Part shown: piece by piece, positions 14,283-26,000 of the stretch
Layout: every line of letters starts with the position of its first letter
Numbering within the stretch: the stretch's first letter is position 1
Source of the DNA: Liolophura sinensis
Taxonomy: Eukaryota; Mollusca; Polyplacophora; Chitonida; Chitonidae
Reading direction: 5' to 3'
Length of the DNA: 64,000 nt
NCBI RefSeq assembly: GCF_032854445.1
Contig: NW_027018137.1
Coordinates: 1 to 64,000 of the forward strand
The notes under the pieces: generated by a model
What the model was told of the DNA's origin: nothing
Seen by the model: only the letters and a program-made list of their open reading frames with translations
Database searches by the model: none
Made by a program: the position numbers and the translations under genes

Positions 14283-17200
14283 GGCACATAACTTATAGTC
14301 AAAAGTTGAATTTAGTAATGACCAGTGGCGATGGTACATAGTACAGTGTAGCCGATTTCAATTAACAAAAAGATCAGGCAAAAATGCAAAAGTAGAAAAA
14401 GTGTTCCAGTGCTGCTCGTAAGAGGCTAATCCGACGTATTTTTTGACGAGAAATCGAATGGTGCAAACCGCGTTGCTCTCCGACCAACACTTTTGGCTGT
14501 AGCGACAATTGAATGATCATTGATGACAAAATCACGTGCCTAGCAACGGCTCTTACTCCATGGAAACCAGGGAAATTTGCAATTTTTTAAACAGCTGCCG
14601 ATGCCTGGCCCAATTCCGCATCTTTTGGCACCTTATTGATGTGGGTCAGTGTTCAATTGTACTTTTTACAGCAGACTGTATCTAGTACTTTGTGTTTTTT
14701 ATGTACAAATGGTGTGGTTTTTCTACACGTAGATAAAGACATTGAGATTGTCTTGGACTTAGAAGTAAGACACTTGCTGGGTGAGTTAAATGGGCTAAGA
14801 ACAAAGATTTGACGTCTTCTGGGCTACCGAAGGGCACATAACTTATAGTCAAAAGTTGAATATAGTAATGACCAGTGGCGATGGTACATAGTACAGTGTA
14901 GCCGATTTCAATTAACAAAACGACCAGGCAAAAATGCAAAAGTAGAAAAACTGTTCCAGTGCTGCTGGTGAGAGTCTAATCCGACGTATTTTTTGACGAG
15001 AAATCGAATGGTGCAAACCGCGTTGCTCTCCGACCAATACTTTTGTCTGTAGCGACAATTGAATGATCATTGATGACAAAATCACTTGCCTAGCAACGGC
15101 TCTTACTCCATGGAAACCAGGGAAATTTGCAATTTTTTAAACAGCTGCCGATGCCTGGCGCAATTCCGCATCTTTTGGTACCTTATTGATGTGGGTCAGT
15201 GTTCAATTGTAATTTTTACAGCAGACTGTATCTAGTACTTTGTGTTTTTTATGTACAAATGGTGTGGTTTTTCTACACGTAAATAAAGACATTGAGATTG
15301 TCTTGGACTTAGAAGTAAGACAATTGCTGGGTGAGTTAAATGGGCTAAGCCCAAAGATTTGACGTCTTCTGGGCTAGCGAAGGGCAGATAACTTATAGTC
15401 AAAAGTTGAATATAGTAATGACCAGTCGCGATGGTACATAGTACAGTGTAGCCGATTTCAATTAACAAAAAGATCAGGCAAAATTGCAAAAGTGGAAAAA
15501 CTGTTCCAGTGCTGCTGGTATAAGTCTAATCCGACGTATTTTTTGACGAGAAATCGAATGGTGCAAACCGCGTTGCTCTCCGACCAATACTTTTGTCTGT
15601 AGCGACAATTGAATGATCATTGATGACAAAATCACTTGCCTAGCAACGGCTCTTACTCCATGGAAACCAGGGAAATTTGCAATTTTTTAAACAGCTGCCG
15701 ATGCCTGGCGCAATTCCGCATCTTTTGGTACCTTATTGATGTGGGTCAGTGTTCAATTGTAATTTTTACAGCAGACTGTATCTAGTACTTTGTGTTTTTT
15801 ATGTACAAATGGTGTGGTTTTTCTACACGTAAATAAAGACATTGAGATTGTCTTGGACTTAGAAGTAAGACAATTGCTGGGTGAGTTAAATGGGCTAAGC
15901 CCAAAGATTTGACGTCTTCTGGGCTACCGAAGGGCACATAACTTATAGTCAAAAGTTGAATATAGTAATGACCAGTGGCGATGGTACATAGTACAGTGTA
16001 GCCGATTTCAATTAACAAAAAGATCAGGCAAAAATGCAAAAGTGGAAAAACTGTTCCAGTGCTGCTGGTATAATTCTAGTCCGACGTATTTTTTGACGAG
16101 AAATCGAATGGTGCAAACCGCGTTGCTCTCCGACCAACACTTTTGGCTGTAGCGATAATTGAATGATCATTGATGACAAAATCACGTGCCTAGCAACGGC
16201 TCTTACTCCATGGAAACCAGGGAAATTTGCAATTTTTTAAACAGCTGCCAATGCCTGGCCCAATTCCGCATCTTTTTGCACCTTATTGATGTGGGTCAGT
16301 GTTCAATTGTACTTTTTACAGCAGACTGTATCTAGTACTTTGTGTTTTTTATGTACAAATGGTGTGGTTTTTCTACACGTAGATAAAGACATTGAGATTG
16401 TCTTGGACTTAGAAGTAAGACAATTGCTGGGTGAGTTAAATGGGCTAAGACCAAAGATTTGACGTCTTCTGGGCTACCGAAGGGCACATAACTTATAGTC
16501 AAAAGTTGAATATAGTAATGACCAGTGGCGATGGTACATAGTACAGTGTAGCCGATTTCAATTAACAAAACGACATGGCAAAAATGCAAAAGTAGAAAAA
16601 CTGTTCCAGTGCTGCTGGTGAGAGTCTAATCCGACGTATTTTTTGACGAGAAATCGAATGGTGCAAACCGCGTTGCTCTCCGACTAATACTTTTGTCTGT
16701 AGCGACAATTGAATGATCATTGATGACAAAATCACTTGCCTAGCAACGGCTCTTACTCCATGGAAACCAGGGAAATTTGCAATTTTTTAAACAGCTGCCG
16801 ATGCCTGGCCCAATTCCGCATCTTTTGGCACCTTATTGATGTGGGTCAGTGTTCAATTGTACTTTTTACAGCAGACTGTATCTAGTACTTTGTGTTTTTT
16901 ATGTACAAATGGTGTGGTTTTTCTACACGTAGATAAAGACATTGAGATTGTCTTGGACTTAGAAGTAAGACAATTGCTGGGTGAGTTAAATGGGCTAAGC
17001 CCAAAGATTTGACGTCTTCTGGGCTAGCGAAGGGCAGATAACTTATAGTCAAAAGTTGAATATAGTAATGACCAGTCGCGATGGTACATAGTACAGTGTA
17101 GCCGATTTCAATTAACAAAAAGATCAGGCAAAATTGCAAAAGTGGAAAAACTGTTCCAGTGCTGCTGGTATTAGTCTAATCCGACGTATTTTTTGACGAG

Positions 17201-20200
17201 AAATCGAATGGTGCAAACCGCGTTGCTCTCCGACCAACACTTTTGGCTGTAGCGACAATTGAATGATCATTGATGACAAAATCACTTGCCTAGCAACGGC
17301 TCTTACTCCATGGAAACCAGGGAAATTTGCAATTTTTTAAACAGCTGCCGATGCCTGGCGCAATTCCGCATCTTTTGGTACCTTATTGATGTGGGTCAGT
17401 GTTCAATTGTAATTTTTACAGCAGACTGTATCTAGTACTTTGTGTTTTTTATGTACAAATGGTGTGGTTTTTCTACACGTAAATAAAGACATTGAGATTT
17501 TCTTGGACTTAGAAGTAAGACAATTGCTGGGTGAGTTAAATGGGCTAAGCCCAAAGATTTGACGTCTTCTGGGCTACCGAAGGGCACATAACTTATAATC
17601 AAAAGTTGAATATAGTAATGACCAGTGGCGATGGTACATAGTACAGTGTAGCCGATTTCAATTAACAAAAAGATCAGGCAAAAATGCAAAAGTGGAAAAA
17701 CTGTTCCAGTGCTGCTGGTATAATTCTAGTCCGACGTATTTTTTGACGAGAAATCGAATGGTGCAAACCGCGTTGCTCTCCGACCAACACTTTTGGCTGT
17801 AGCGATAATTGAATGATCATTGATGACAAAATCACGTGCCTAGCAACGGCTCTTACTCCATGGAAACCAGGGAAATTTGCAATTTTTTAAACAGCTGCCA
17901 ATGCCTGGCCCAATTCCGCATCTTTTTGCACCTTATTGATGTGGGTCAGTGTTCAATTGTACTTTTTACAGCAGACTGTATCTAGTACTTTGTGTTTTTT
18001 ATGTACAAATGGTGTGGTTTTTCTACACGTAGATAAAGACATTGAGATTGTCTTGGACTTAGAAGTAAGACAATTGCTGGGTGAGTTAAATGGGCTAAGA
18101 CCAAAGATTTGACGTCTTCTGGGCTACCGAAGGGCACATAACTTATAGTCAAAAGTTGAATATAGTAATGACCAGTGGCGATGGTACATAGTACAGTGTA
18201 GCCGATTTCAATTAACAAAACGACATGGCAAAAATGCAAAAGTAGAAAAACTGTTCCAGTGCTGCTGGTGAGAGTCTAATCCGACGTATTTTTTGACGAG
18301 AAATCGAATGGTGCAAACCGCGTTGCTCTCCGACTAATACTTTTGTCTGTAGCGACAATTGAATGATCATTGATGACAAAATCACTTGCCTAGCAACGGC
18401 TCTTACTCCATGGAAACCAGGGAAATTTGCAATTTTTTAAACAGCTGCCGATGCCTGGCCCAATTCCGCATCTTTTGGCACCTTATTGATGTGGGTCAGT
18501 GTTCAATTGTACTTTTTACAGCAGACTGTATCTAGTACTTTGTGTTTTTTATGTACAAATGGTGTGGTTTTTTCTACACGTAGATAAAGACATTGAGATT
18601 GTCTTGGACTTAGAAGTAAGACAATTGCTGGGTGAGTTAAATGGGCTGTGGCCAAAGATTTGACGTCTTCTGGGCTACCGAAGGGCACATAACTTATAGT
18701 CAAAAGTTGAATTTAGTAATGACCAGTGGCGATGGTACATAGTACAGTGTAACCGATTTCAATTAACAAAAAGATCAGGCAAAAATGCAAAAGTAGAAAA
18801 AGTGTTCCAGTGCTGCTCGTAAGAGGCTAATCCGACGTATTTTTTGACGAGAAATCGAATGGTGCAAACCGCGTTGCTCTCCGACCAACACTTTTGGCTG
18901 TAGCGACAATTGAATGATCATTGATGACAAAATCACGTGCCTAGCAACGGCTCTTACTCCATGGAAACCAGGGAAATTTGCAATTTTTTAAACAGCTGCC
19001 GATGCCTGGCCCAATTCCGCATCTTTTGGCACCTTATTGATGTGGGTCAGTGTTCAATTGTACTTTTACAGCAGACTGTATCTAGTACTTTGTGTTTTTT
19101 ATGTACAAATGGTGTGGTTTTTCTACACGTAGATAAAGACATTGAGATTGTCTTGGACTTAGAAGTAAGACACTTGCTGGGTGAGTTAAATGGGCTAAGA
19201 CCAAAGATTTGACGTCTTCTGGGCTACCGAAGGGCACATAACTTATAGTCAAAAGTTGAATATAGTAATGACCAGTGGCGATGGTACATAGTACAGTGTA
19301 GCCGATTTCAATTAACAAAACGACCAGGCAAAAATGCAAAAGTAGAAAAACTGTTCCAGTGCTGCTGGTGAGAGTCTAATCCGACGTATTTTTTGACGAG
19401 AAATCGAATGGTGCAAACCGCGTTGCTCTCCGACCAATACTTTTGTCTGTAGCGACAATTGAATAATCATTGATGACAAAATCACTTGCCTAGCAACGGC
19501 TCTTACTCCATGGAAACCAGGGAAATTTGCAATTTTTTAAACAGCTGCCGATGCCTGGCGCAATTCCGCATCTTTTGGTACCTTATTGATGTGGGTCAGT
19601 GTTCAATTGTAATTTTTACAGCAGACTGTATCTAGTACTTTGTGTTTTTTATGTACAAATGGTGTGGGTTTTTCTACACGTAAATAAAGACATTGAGATT
19701 GTCTTGGACTTAGAAGTAAGACAATTGCTGGGTGAGTTAAATGGGCTAAGCCCAAAGATTTGACGTCTTCTGGGCTAGCGAAGGGCAGATAACTTATAGT
19801 CAAAAGTTGAATATAGTAATGACCAGTCGCGATGGTACATAGTACAGTGTAGCCGATTTCAATTAACAAAAAGATCAGGCAAAAATGCAAAAGTGGAAAA
19901 ACTGTTCCAGTGCTGCTGGTATAAGTCTAATCCGACGTATTTTTTGACGAGAAATCGAATGGTGCAAACCGCGTTGCTCTCCGACCAACACTTTTGGCTG
20001 TAGCGATAATTGAATGATCATTGATGACAAAATCACGTGCCTAGCAACGGCTCTTACTCCATGGAAACCAGGGAAATTTGCAATTTTTTAAACAGCTGCC
20101 GATGCCTGGCCCAATTCCGCATCTTTTTGCACCTTATTGATGTGGGTCAGTGTTCAATTGTACTTTTTACAGCAGACTGTATCTAGTACTTTGTGTTTTT

Positions 20201-20333
20201 TATGTACAAATGGTGTGGTTTTTCTACACGTAGATAAAGACATTGAGATTGTCTTGGACTTAGAAGTAAGACAATTGCTGGGTGAGTTAAATGGGCTAAG
20301 ACCAAAGATTTGACGTCTTCTGGGCTACCGAAG
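14283..20333. repeat. Sub-array with a 1650-bp three-unit higher-order repeat
   Basis: Units start at 14283, 14833, 15383, 15933, 16483, 17033, 17583, 18133, 18684, 19233 and 19784. Three types alternate. Type a has AAAACGACCAGG or AAAACGACATGG with GGTGAGAGTC (14833, 16483, 18133, 19233). Type b starts GGCAGATAAC and has CTGGTATAAG or GGTATTAG (15383, 17033, 19784). Type c has GGTATAATTCTAGTCC, CTGCCAATGCC and TTTTTGCACC (15933, 17583). The trio 14833-16482 is repeated as 16483-18132. The opening unit type, with GTAGAAAAAGTGTTCC and CTCGTAAG, occurs at 14283 and again at 18684, eight units apart (4401 bp). Confidence 0.9.
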
Positions 20334-20883
20334 GGCACATAACTTATAGTCAAAAGTTGAATATAGTAATGACCAGTGGCGATGGTACATAGTACAGTGT
20401 AGCCGATTTCAATTAACAAAAAGACCAGGGAAAAATGCAAAAGTGGAAAAACTGTTCCAGTGCTGCTGGTAAGCGGCTAATCCGACGTATTTTGTGACGA
20501 GAAATCGAATGGTGCAAACCACGTTGCTCTCCGACCAATATTTTAGGCTGTAGCGACAAATGAATGATCATTGATAACAAAATCACATGCCTAACAACGG
20601 TTCTTACTCCATGGAAACCAGGGAAATTAGCAATTTTTTAAACAGCTGCCGATGCCTGGCCCAATTCCGCATCTTTTGGCACCTTTTTGGTGTGGGTCAG
20701 TGTTCAATTGTACTTTTTACAGCAGACTGTATCTAGTACTTTGTGTTTTTTATGTACAAATGGTGTGGTTTTTCTACAAGTAGATAAAGACATTGAAATT
20801 GTCTTGGACTTAGAAGTAAGACACTTGCTGGATGCGTTAAATGGGCTTAGCCCAAAGATTTGACGTTTTCTGGGCTACCGAAG
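20334..20883. repeat. Strongly diverged satellite unit
   Basis: This 550-bp unit keeps the register but carries about 20 changes from the consensus, many not seen in its neighbours. Examples are CAAACCACG, AATATTTTAGGC, GACAAATG, GATAACAAAATCACATG, CCTAACAACGG, AATTAGC, CACCTTTTTGGTG, CTGGATGCGTT and GACGTTTTC. It loses the usual CACGTG/CACTTG word and the AGCAAC core. It shares CTACAAGTAGAT and ATTGAAATTG with units at 29681, 31329, 34077 and 50575. It lies at the border between two higher-order patterns. Confidence 0.85.
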
Positions 20884-21566
20884 GGCACATAACTTATAGT
20901 CAATAGTTGAATATAGTAATAACCAGTCACGATGGTACATAGTACAGTGTAGCCGATTTCAATTAACCAAAAGAATAGGCAAAAATGCAAAAGTGGAAAA
21001 ACTGTTCCAGTGCTGCTGGTAAGAGGCTAATCCGACGTATTTTGTGACGAGAAATCGAATGGTGCAAACCGAGTTGCTCTCCGACCAATACTTTTGGCTG
21101 TAGCGACAATTGAATGATCATTGATGACAAAGTCACGTGCCTAGCAACGGCTCTTATTCCATGGAAACCAGGGAAATTTGCAATTTTTTAAATAGTCTGA
21201 TGCCCTGGCCCAATTCCGCATCTTTTGGTACCTTATTGATGTGGGTCAGTGTTCAATTGTACTTTTTACAGCAGACTGTATCTAGTACTTTGTGTTTTTT
21301 ATGTACAAATGGTGTGGTTTTTCAACACGTAGATAAAGACATTGAGATTGTCTTGGACTTAGAAGTAAGACAATTGCTGGGTGAGTTAAATTGGATAAGC
21401 CCAAAGAATTGACGTCTTCTGGGCTACCGAAGGGCACATAACTTATAGTCAATAGTTGAATATAGTAATGACCAGTCCCGTTGGTACATAGTACAGTGTA
21501 GCCGATTTCAATTAACAAAAAGACCAGTCAAAAGTGCAAAAGTGGAAAAACTGTTCCAGTGCTGCT

Positions 21567-21596
21567 GGTAAGAGGCTAATCCGACGTATTTTTTGA
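21567..21596 (+). other. Splice-donor-like GGTAAG and Sm-like ATTTTTTGA (reference copy, speculative)
   Basis: GGTAAG (21567-21572) is followed 15 bases later by ATTTTTTGA (21588-21596), which fits the Sm-site pattern AU4-6GR except for a T in place of the leading purine. The donor spot varies (CTCGTAAG, CTAGTAAG, GGTGAGAG, GGTATAAG), yet GT is kept in nearly all variants; CTGCTATAAG near 35860 is an exception. The T run varies as ATTTTTTGA or ATTTTGTGA. Tandem spliced-leader RNA genes have such parts, but no stem or promoter is evident, so this is not called as an ncRNA gene. Confidence 0.12.
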
Positions 21597-21661
21597 CGAG
21601 AAATCGAATGGTGCAAACCGCGTTGCTCTCCGACCAACACTTTTGGCTGTAGCGACAATTG

Positions 21662-21671
21662 AATGATCATT
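21662..21671. other. 10-bp palindrome AATGATCATT of the unit core (reference copy)
   Basis: Shown in the clean unit 21433-21982, at unit positions 230-239. The word equals its own reverse complement and is kept in almost every unit. The exceptions I noticed are AATAATCATT near 19463, AATGGTCATT near 54652 and 56849, CTGATCATT near 55201 and 58501, and CAATGATCATT after a changed base near 61246. A protein-binding role is possible but not shown. Confidence 0.6.
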
Positions 21672-21682
21672 GATGACAAAAT

Positions 21683-21717
21683 CACGTGCCTAGCAACGGC
21701 TCTTACTCCATGGAAAC
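21683..21717. other. Binding-site-like cluster in the unit core (reference copy)
   Basis: Three words lie within 35 bp at unit positions 251-285. CACGTG (21683-21688) is a perfect E-box hexamer, but it varies between units (CACTTG, TACGTG, AACGTG, CATGTG). AGCAAC (21692-21697), preceded by GCCT, matches the right half of the RFX X-box pattern (RGYAAC); with CTTGCC upstream in many units the match extends to most of both halves. CCATGGAAAC (21708-21717) resembles another RFX half-site. Chance occurrence cannot be excluded, and no expression signal supports function. Confidence 0.25.
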
Positions 21718-21941
21718 CAGGGAAATTTGCAATTTTTTAAACAGCTGCCGATGCCTGGCCCAATTCCGCATCTTTTGGCACCTTATTGATGTGGGTCAGT
21801 GTTCAATTGTACTTTTTACAGCAGACTGTATCTAGTACTTTGTGTTTTTTATGTACAAATGGTGTGGTTTTTCTACACGTAGATAAAGACATTGAGATTG
21901 TCTTGGACTTAGAAGTAAGACAATTGCTGGGTGAGTTAAAT

Positions 21942-21952
21942 GGGCTAAGCCC
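21942..21952. other. Short dyad GGGCTAAGCCC, the most variable spot of the unit (reference copy)
   Basis: At unit positions 507-517, five-base arms flank one central base. Across the array the spot reads GGGCTAAGCCC, GGGCTTAGCCC, GGGCTGAGGCC, GGGCTTAGGCC, GGGCTCAGGCC, GGGATAAGCCC or GGGCTAAGACC, which makes it the handiest marker for sorting unit types. Confidence 0.55.
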
Positions 21953-22530
21953 AAAGATTTGACGTCTTCTGGGCTACCGAAGGGCACATAACTTATAGTC
22001 AAAAGTTGAATATAGTAATGACCAGTGGCGATGGTACATAGTACAGTGTAGCCGATTTCAATTAACAAAAAGACCAGGCAAAAATGCAAAAGTAGAAAAA
22101 CTGTTCCAGTGCTGCTGGTAAGAGGCTAATCGGACGTATTTTTTGACGAGAAATCGAATGGTGCAAACCGCGTTGCTCTCCGACCAATACTTTTGGCTGT
22201 AGCGACAATTGAATGATCATTGATGACAAAATCACTTGCCTAGCAACGGCTCTTACTCCATGGAAACCAGGGAAATTTGCAATTGTTTAAACAGCTGCCG
22301 ATGCCTGGCCCAATTCCGCATCTTTTGGCACCTATTGATGTGGGTCAGTGTTCAATTGTACTTTTACAGCAGACTGTATCTAGTACTTTGTGTTTTTTAT
22401 GTACAAATGGTGTGGTTTTTCTACACGTAGATAAAGACATTGAGATTGTCTTGGACTTAGAAGTAAGACAATTGCTGGGTGAGGTAAATGGGCTGAGGCC
22501 AAAGATTTGACGTCTTCTGGGCTACCGAAG

Positions 22531-23078
22531 GGCACATAACTTATAGTCAAAAGTTGAATATAGTAATGACCAGTGGCGATGGTACATAGTACAGTGTAGC
22601 CGATTTCAATTAACAAAAAGACCAGGCAAAAATGCAAAAGTAGAAAAAGTGTTCCAGTGCTGCTCGTAAGAGGCTAATCCTACGTATTTTTTGACGAGAA
22701 ATCGAATGGTGCAAACCGCGTTGCTCTCCGACCAATACTTTTGGCTGTAGCGACAATTGAATGATCATTGATGACAAAATCACGTGCCTAGCAACGGCTC
22801 TATTCCATGGAAACCAGGGAAATTTGCAATTTTTTAACAGCCTCTGATGCCTGGCCCAATTCCGCATCTTTTGGTACCTTATTGATGTGGGTCAGTGTTC
22901 AATTGTACTTTTTACAGCAGACTGTATCTAGTACTTTGTGTTTTTTATGTACAAATGGTGTGGTTTTTCAACACGTAGATAAAGACATTGAGATTGTCTT
23001 GGACTTAGAAGTAAGACAATTGCTGGGTGAGTTAAATTGGATAAGCCCAAAGAATTGACGTCTTCTGGGCTACCGAAG
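22531..23078. repeat. Chimeric unit marking a duplication junction
   Basis: The first half (GTAGAAAAAGTG, AATCCTACG) matches units 24180 and 25279. The second half (TATTCCATGG, GCCTCTGATGCC, GGTACC, TTTTCAACACG, AATTGGATAAGCC) matches the unit at 20884. The switch falls near 22800, inside the conserved core. What follows (23079 onwards) repeats what follows the 20884 unit, as expected for unequal exchange that duplicated about 1649 bp. Confidence 0.8.
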
Positions 23079-26000
23079 GGCACATAAACTTATAGTCAAT
23101 AGTTGAATATAGTAATGACCAGTCCCGTTGGTACATAGTACAGTGTAGCCGATTTCAATTAACAAAAAGACCAGTCAAAAGTGCAAAAGTGGAAAAACTG
23201 TTCCAGTGCTGCTGGTAAGAGGCTAATCCGACGTATTTTTTGACGAGAAATCGAATGGTGCAAACCGCGTTGCTCTCCGACCAACACTTTTGGCTGTAGC
23301 GACAATTGAATGATCATTGATGACAAAATCACGTGCCTAGCAACGGCTCTTACTCCATGGAAACCAGGGAAATTTGCAATTTTTTAAACAGCTGCCGATG
23401 CCTGGCCCAATTCCGCATCTTTTGGCACCTTATTGATGTGGGTCAGTGTTCAATTGTACTTTTTACAGCAGACTGTATCTAGTACTTTGTGTTTTTTATG
23501 TACAAATGGTGTGGTTTTTCTACACGTAGATAAAGACATTGAGATTGTCTTGGACTTAGAAGTAAGACAATTGCTGGGTGAGTTAAATGGGCTAAGCCCA
23601 AAGATTTGACGTCTTCTGGGCTACCGAAGGGCACATAACTTATAGTCAAAAGTTGAATATAGTAATGACCAGTGGCGATGGTACATAGTACAGTGTAGCG
23701 ATTTCAATTAACAAAAAGACCAGGCAAAAATGCAAAAGTAGAAAAACTGTTCCAGTGCTGCTGGTAAGAGGCTAATCGGACGTATTTTTTGACGAGAAAT
23801 CGAATGGTGCAAACCGCGTTGCTCTCCGACCAATACTTTTGGCTGTAGCGACAATTGAATGATCATTGATGACAAAATCACTTGCCTAGCAACGGCTCTT
23901 ACTCCATGGAAACCAGGGAAATTTGCAATTGTTTAAACAGCTGCCGATGCCTGGCCCAATTCCGCATCTTTTGGCACCTTATTGATGTGGGTCAGTGTTC
24001 AATTGTACTTTTTACAGCAGACTGTATCTAGTACTTTGTGTTTTTTATGTACAAATGGTGTGGTTTTTCTACACGTAGATAAAGACATTGAGATTGTCTT
24101 GGACTTAGAAGTAAGACAATTGGCTGGGTGAGGTAAATGGGCTGAGGCCAAAGATTTGACGTCTTCTGGGCTACCGAAGGGCACATAACTTATAGTCAAA
24201 AGTTGAATATAGTAATGACCAGTGGCGATGGTACATAGTACAGTGTAGCCGATTTCAATTAACAAAAAGACCAGGCAAAAATGCAAAAGTAGAAAAAGTG
24301 TTCCAGTGCTGCTCGTAAGAGGCTAATCCTACGTATTTTTTGACGAGAAATCGAATGGTGCAAACCGCGTTGCTCTCCGACCAATACTTTTGGCTGTAGC
24401 GACAATTGAATGATCATTGATGACAAAATCACGTGCCTAGCAACGGCTCTTACTCCATGGAAACCAGGGAAATTTGCAATTTTTTAACAGCTGCCGATGC
24501 CTGGCCCAATTCCGCATCTTTTGGCACCTTATTGATGTGGGTCAGTGTTCAATTGTACTTTTTACAGCAGACTGTATCTAGTACTTTGTGTTTTTTATGT
24601 ACAAATGGTGTGGTTTTTCTACACGTAGATAAAGACATTGAGATTGTCTTGGACTTAGAAGTAAGACAATTGCTGGGTGAGGTAAATGGGCTGAGGCCAA
24701 AGATTTGACGTCTTCTGGGCTACCGAAGGGCACATAACTTATAGTCAAAAGTTGAATATAGTAATGACCAGTGGCGATGGTACATAGTACAGTGTAGCCG
24801 ATTTCAATTAACAAAAAGACCAGGCAAAAATGCAAAAGTAGAAAAACTGTTCCAGTGCTGCTGGTAAGAGGCTAATCGGACGTATTTTTTGACGAGAAAT
24901 CGAATGGTGCAAACCGCGTTGCTCTCCGACCAATACTTTTGGCTGTAGCGACAATTGAATGATCATTGATGACAAAATCACTTGCCTAGCAACGGCTCTT
25001 ACTCCATGGAAACCAGGGAAATTTGCAATTGTTTAAACAGCTGCCGATGCCTGGCCCAATTCCGCATCTTTTGGCACCTTATTGATGTGGGTCAGTGTTC
25101 AATTGTACTTTTTACAGCAGACTGTATCTAGTACTTTGTGTTTTTTATGTACAAATGGTGTGGTTTTTCTACACGTAGATAAAGACATTGAGATTGTCTT
25201 GGACTTAGAAGTAAGACAATTGCTGGGTGAGGTAAATGGGCTGAGGCCAAAGATTTGACGTCTTCTGGGCTACCGAAGGGCACATAACTTATAGTCAAAA
25301 GTTGAATATAGTAATGACCAGTGGCGATGGTACATAGTACAGTGTAGCCGATTTCAATTAACAAAAAGACCAGGCAAAAATGCAAAAGTAGAAAAAGTGT
25401 TCCAGTGCTGCTCGTAAGAGGCTAATCCTACGTATTTTTTGACGAGAAATCGAATGGTGCAAACCGCGTTGCTCTCCGACCAATACTTTTGGCTGTAGCG
25501 ACAATGAATGATCATTGATGACAAAATCACGTGCCTAGCAACGGCTCTTACTCCATGGAAACCAGGGAAATTTGCAATTTTTTAAACAGCTGCCGATGCC
25601 TGGCCCAATTCCGCATCTTTTGGCACCTTATTGATGTGGGTCAGTGTTCAATTGTACTTTTTACAGCAGACTGTATCTAGTACTTTGTGTTTTTTATGTA
25701 CAAATGGTGTGGTTTTTCTACACGTAGATAAAGACATTGAGATTGTCTTGGACTTAGAAGTAAGACAATTGCTGGGTGAGGTAAATGGGCTGAGGCCAAA
25801 GATTTGACGTCTTCTGGGCTACCGAAGGGCACATAACTTATAGTCAAAAGTTGAATATAGTAATGACCAGTGGCGATGGTACATAGTACAGTGTAGCCGA
25901 TTTCAATTAACAAAAAGATCAGGCAAAAATGCAAAAGTAGAAAAACTGTTCCAGTGCTGCTCGTAAGAGGCTAATCCGACGTATTTTTTGACGAGAAATC

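Noticed and set aside
21960-21967. CRE-like word TGACGTCT in each unit
   Set aside because: Seven of eight bases match the CRE, but one such word per 550 bp can arise by chance and it varies between units (TGACGCCT, TGACGTTT, TGGACGTC).
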